Below, in pieces: positions 61,148-64,000 of a stretch of 64,000 nucleotides of DNA (the stretch's first letter is position 1; the number at the start of each line of letters is the position of its first letter). The notes below the pieces were generated by a model. The model was not told where the DNA came from, did not search any database, and worked only from the letters and a program-made list of their open reading frames with translations. The stretch comes from Croceimicrobium sp965656185 (GTDB lineage: Bacteria > Bacteroidota > Bacteroidia > Flavobacteriales > Schleiferiaceae): assembly GCA_965656185.1 (NCBI GenBank), contig CBFHJH010000003.1, positions 1-64,000 on the forward strand. The letters run 5' to 3'. The position numbers and the translations under genes were made by a program.

Positions 61148-62337
61148 GAATACTAGTTCTAAGCAATAAGGTTCCTTACCCCGCTAAAGACGGGTCGAGC
61201 ATTGCTATGAAATCGATGGTAGATGGGTTCTTGATGAACGAGGCCGAAGTTCATTTACTAAGCCTGAATACCAAAAAACACTTTCGTAAAGAAGCAGAAT
61301 ACCGCAAGTTAGTACCCCATGCTCTCAAATTCGATAAGGTTGATGTAAACACTGATATCAGCGCTTGGCGGGCCTTTCTCAATTTACTTAGTGGTAAAGC
61401 CTTTCATGTCTCGCGGTTCTATCAAAAGGACTTTGAGAAAAGGCTAAAACGTGAACTGAAAGAAAATGATTTTTCGGTTATCCAGATCGAAGGGCTAAGT
61501 ATGGCGGTCTATTTGCCATTGATCCGGAAGCACTCTAAAGCTAGCGTAGTCTTGAGAGCTCATAATATCGAGTTTAAGATCTGGCAAAGACATTTGGGTC
61601 ACGAAAATTCTTACTTGCGCAAATGGTATTTAAATCTGCAAGCGCGACGATTAGAGCGTTTTGAAAAGCAAATCATTGCCCAGGTTGATGCGACTTTATT
61701 CATAACCAAGGAAGATCAACGTATCGCACGTTCTTGGGGTGATCGAATTTTGTCCTTGGTTGCTCCTTGTGGTTTAAACCCTGAGGATTATCCAAAACAG
61801 ACAGCGGAAATCAAATTTGATCTAGTACATCTTGCTAGTTTAGATTGGTTGCCTAATCAGCAAGGCGCCTTATGGTTTTTGGAAAAAGTATGGCCTTTGG
61901 TTCTAGAAGCTAGACCTCAAACTAAGATGGCTTTCGGAGGCCGTAACATGACCAAAGAGATCATCGCTAAAGGAAGTGATCAACTTTGGCTGTATCCCGA
62001 AGTAAAAAATGCAGGTGATTTCATTGCCCAAGGGAAATTAGCTATTATACCCTTATTAGCTGGTAGTGGCATGCGTATCAAGCTCTTAGAGTATCTTGCA
62101 TGGGGTAAGGCAGTTATTTCTACGAGCATCGGAGCAGAAGGAATTCATCTCAAGAATGAAAAAGAGATCTTATTAGCCGATGAAGCCGAGGGCTTTGCCG
62201 CAGGCGTGGTATATTTGCTGGATAATGATGAAGCTCGTGAAGCAATGGAAAAAGCGGCACGAGAGTATTTTGAAAAACACTTTAATAACCAAAAGTTAGG
62301 CAGAGAGATCTTGCAGTTCTTTAGCACGCTTCTATGA
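61144..62337 (+). CDS. Family 4-type glycosyltransferase
   Basis: 397 residues, GT-B fold. N-terminus RILVLSNKVPYPAKDGSSIA, centre VVLRAHNIEFKIWQRH, C-terminal domain with HLASLDWLPNQQGALWFLEK and AIIPLLAGSGMRIKLLEYLAWGKAVIST, the nucleotide-sugar site. The start is a TTG at 61144 overlapping the lptF stop by 4 bp, so translation is coupled. Location suggests that it modifies an envelope glycan, but the acceptor is not known. Confidence 0.88.
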   Translation: MRILVLSNKVPYPAKDGSSIAMKSMVDGFLMNEAEVHLLSLNTKKHFRKEAEYRKLVPHALKFDKVDVNTDISAWRAFLNLLSGKAFHVSRFYQKDFEKRLKRELKENDFSVIQIEGLSMAVYLPLIRKHSKASVVLRAHNIEFKIWQRHLGHENSYLRKWYLNLQARRLERFEKQIIAQVDATLFITKEDQRIARSWGDRILSLVAPCGLNPEDYPKQTAEIKFDLVHLASLDWLPNQQGALWFLEKVWPLVLEARPQTKMAFGGRNMTKEIIAKGSDQLWLYPEVKNAGDFIAQGKLAIIPLLAGSGMRIKLLEYLAWGKAVISTSIGAEGIHLKNEKEILLADEAEGFAAGVVYLLDNDEAREAMEKAAREYFEKHFNNQKLGREILQFFSTLL

Positions 62338-63512
62338 TCATTGTTTGGCAATATATTTTTTGGATCAGTTTAGCTGGTTTATTGATTCCTTATGTGGTCT
62401 ACCCTACCCTAGTATTGCTACTTAAGAATTTTAAGCGTGCACCTAGGTCCATTGAATTGGATCCTGACGCATGGCCAGAAGTAGACATTGTCTTTGCAGC
62501 CTTCAACGAAGAAGCGGTTCTGGAAGATAAGTTAAACTCTATCCTAGCCTTGGATTACCCTACCGACAATATCAAGGTTAGAATTGGTTCTGATCATAGC
62601 ACCGATGCCACAGATCGAATCCTTAAAGACTGGAGTCAAAAAGACGCCCGATTTATCGTGGAGTACTTCAAAACCAGACAAGGAAAAAGCAATATCCTTA
62701 ATCAGCTAATTCCAAAGAGTAAGGCCGATTACTTACTACTTACCGATGCCAATATCCTTTTTGAACCAGGCATGCTAAAACGCTTGGTGCAAAAGATGAA
62801 ATCGGATCGAAAGGCTGCAGCTGTTGGAGCAGAAATTCACTATGTATCCTGTAATAACAAAGGAATCAGTAATCAAGAGAACACTTACCTCCGCCTTGAA
62901 AATCGGGTAAAGGAAGCCGAGAGTAAACTTTGGCATTCGGCCATGGGGCTAGAAGGAAGCGCTTACTTAATACGGCGAGAGTTATTTCCAGAGATTCCTC
63001 CGCTTTATTTCATGGAGGATTTCTATGTAACTCTACATCTACTAAAACACCGTTTTCGAGTGTTGTGGGAACCCACCGCAAAAGTCTACGAAGAAGTTAG
63101 TATTTCTGCCACGGAAGAGTACCGCCGCAAAGTGCGTATCTCAATTGGTAATTTTCAGAATTTAAGTTGTTTTAAATCGCTGATCATTAAACGATTTTGG
63201 CCGATTGGATTTAGCTTTATTGGTCACAAGGTCTTGCGTTGGTTGAGCCCATTTTTCCTCCTTCTATTACTGATCAGTGCCCCACAATTGGTCTTCGAAC
63301 ACTGGTTTTACGGAATGGCATCTGGCCTCTACATGTTATTTATCGGTTTAGGCCTTTTTGGTATCGTGCTTTCTCATCGCATCAATTTGGGGATAATTAA
63401 ATATCCCGGTCACTTCATTTACATGAACCTTGCTCTCTTAGACGGGTTCTTAACTTACATCAAAGGAATAAAGACAAATGCCTGGCAGCCAACCGCAAGA
63501 AAACAAGCTTAA
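62334..63512 (+). CDS. Membrane-bound family 2 glycosyltransferase
   Basis: 392 residues. N-terminal helix (IFWISLAGLLIPYVVYPTLV), a GT-A catalytic domain with VDIVFAAFNEEAVLEDKLNS, RIGSDHSTDATD, LLLTDANILFEPG (DXD-like) and MEDFYVTLHLLKHRFRV, then three C-terminal helices (about 290-375). The layout resembles processive or polyprenyl-type synthases of polysaccharides. The ATG overlaps the preceding glycosyltransferase by 4 bp (ATGA). The two probably act on the same glycan. Confidence 0.88.
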   Translation: MIIVWQYIFWISLAGLLIPYVVYPTLVLLLKNFKRAPRSIELDPDAWPEVDIVFAAFNEEAVLEDKLNSILALDYPTDNIKVRIGSDHSTDATDRILKDWSQKDARFIVEYFKTRQGKSNILNQLIPKSKADYLLLTDANILFEPGMLKRLVQKMKSDRKAAAVGAEIHYVSCNNKGISNQENTYLRLENRVKEAESKLWHSAMGLEGSAYLIRRELFPEIPPLYFMEDFYVTLHLLKHRFRVLWEPTAKVYEEVSISATEEYRRKVRISIGNFQNLSCFKSLIIKRFWPIGFSFIGHKVLRWLSPFFLLLLLISAPQLVFEHWFYGMASGLYMLFIGLGLFGIVLSHRINLGIIKYPGHFIYMNLALLDGFLTYIKGIKTNAWQPTARKQA

Positions 63513-64000
63513 ACTGAATACCATCGAAGAAGCTATTGCTGACATTAAGCTCGGCAAGGTGGTGATCGTGGTAGATGATGAGGACCGCGAAAATGAGGGT
63601 GATTTTGTGGCGGCGGCTGAAATGGTGAGTCCCGAAATGATCAATTTCATGACCAAAGAAGGACGTGGTTTGATCTGTGCGCCATTAATAGAAGAGCGCT
63701 GTAAAGCGCTTGAATTAGAGCCAATGGTTACTAAGAATACCGATCCGATGCATACCCAGTTTACCGTCTCGGTAGACCTTATGGGAGAAGGTGTTACGAC
63801 CGGAATTTCGGCCTCGGACCGAGCCAAGACTATTCAAGCTTTGGTTAGGCCGGAGACACGTCCCAATGATTTAAACAGGCCTGGTCATATATTTCCGCTT
63901 ATCGCGAAACCAGGTGGTGTTTTACGTCGTACCGGTCATACCGAAGCAGCGATCGATCTTGCCCGATTAGCCGGTAAAGAGCCTGCGGGTGTGATCGTAG
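63478..64000 (+). CDS. ribB: 3,4-dihydroxy-2-butanone-4-phosphate synthase, partial
   Basis: The frame opens at 63478 (MPGSQPQENKLKLNTIEEAI) and runs past the window end; 174 codons are seen. Motifs: VVIVVDDEDRENEGDFV with the metal/substrate acidic loop, TKEGRGLICAP, HTQFTVSVDL, GVTTGISASDRAKT, and RPGHIFPLIAKPGGVLRRTGHTEA. It makes the four-carbon unit of riboflavin from ribulose 5-phosphate. In Flavobacteriia it is usually fused to GTP cyclohydrolase II (RibBA), but that part is outside the window. Its start overlaps the glycosyltransferase gene by 35 bp. Confidence 0.93.
   Translation, partial: MPGSQPQENKLKLNTIEEAIADIKLGKVVIVVDDEDRENEGDFVAAAEMVSPEMINFMTKEGRGLICAPLIEERCKALELEPMVTKNTDPMHTQFTVSVDLMGEGVTTGISASDRAKTIQALVRPETRPNDLNRPGHIFPLIAKPGGVLRRTGHTEAAIDLARLAGKEPAGVIV

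Overview
The window reads as chromosomal core genome of a Bacteroidota bacterium, most likely of the Flavobacteriales. The evidence is: families largely confined to the phylum (DUF4199, DUF4249, DUF4252-like, the Bacteroidota-type PspC protein, LytTR regulators, TonB receptors with a CarboxypepD-like N-terminus); a probable type IX secretion cargo and an OmpA protein with PorE-like architecture; very few Shine-Dalgarno sequences; and repeated matches to the Bacteroidota -7 promoter element TAnnTTTG a few bases upstream of start codons. The order ftsK - lolA - lptF/G - ribB is also one I know from Flavobacteriia. I cannot name the genus. No rRNA, tRNA, CRISPR array, prophage or insertion sequence was seen. 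One 100-N scaffold gap lies at 27452-27551.

Layout. 1-2300: end of an alpha/beta hydrolase, lipoprotein msrB, trmD, rplS and a small hypothetical gene. 2259-9776 (minus): OmpA/PD40/TPR protein, AsmA-like protein, a dicarboxylate/amino-acid symporter, aroC and an overlooked 57-residue PID-CTERM-like gene. 9780-14278 (minus): a large lamin-tail-domain secreted protein and an AraC regulator. 14489-21649: lpdA, ridA, a pabA/trpG-type glutamine amidotransferase, a zinc-ribbon protein, gyrB, fabI, rhomboid and DUF4199. 21746-26684: di-haem peroxidase, SdpI-like protein, serine hydrolase, NDH-2 and an NRDE protein. 26862-29517: a DUF4252-like - padR - pspC operon, broken by the assembly gap. 29633-37192: a HiPIP, a hypothetical, a second serine hydrolase, a LytTR protein, thioredoxin, a two-gene signalling cassette and a PLP decarboxylase. 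37295-44618: glycosyltransferase, NamZ-like DUF1343 protein, LolC/E-like permease, cystathionine beta-synthase, BtuF-like protein and a hybrid kinase. 44615-52877: pyrD, smpB, folD, ffh, argS and arginase with small genes. 53294-56495: a TonB receptor with a DUF4249 lipoprotein. 56572-64000: ftsK, lolA, lptF/G, two glycosyltransferases and the start of ribB.

The genes fall into envelope biogenesis (AsmA, OmpA, LolA, LptF/G, LolC/E, NamZ, glycosyltransferases), housekeeping information processing (trmD, rplS, gyrB, ffh, smpB, argS, ftsK), central metabolism (lpdA, aroC, fabI, pyrD, folD, cbs, ribB), redox proteins (msrB, peroxidase, HiPIP, NDH-2, thioredoxin) and signalling (AraC, LytTR, three kinases, PadR). 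The genome is compact: many neighbours abut or overlap, and four convergent pairs interlock their stop codons in 4 bp. I found no clear candidate for a wholly undescribed system. The most useful leads are the padR gap that looks spurious in length, the kinase/receiver-kinase cassette, the PID-CTERM-like gene behind a type IX cargo, the isolated HiPIP, the two glycosyltransferases inside a conserved block, and -7 elements so close to start codons that the mRNAs may be leaderless.
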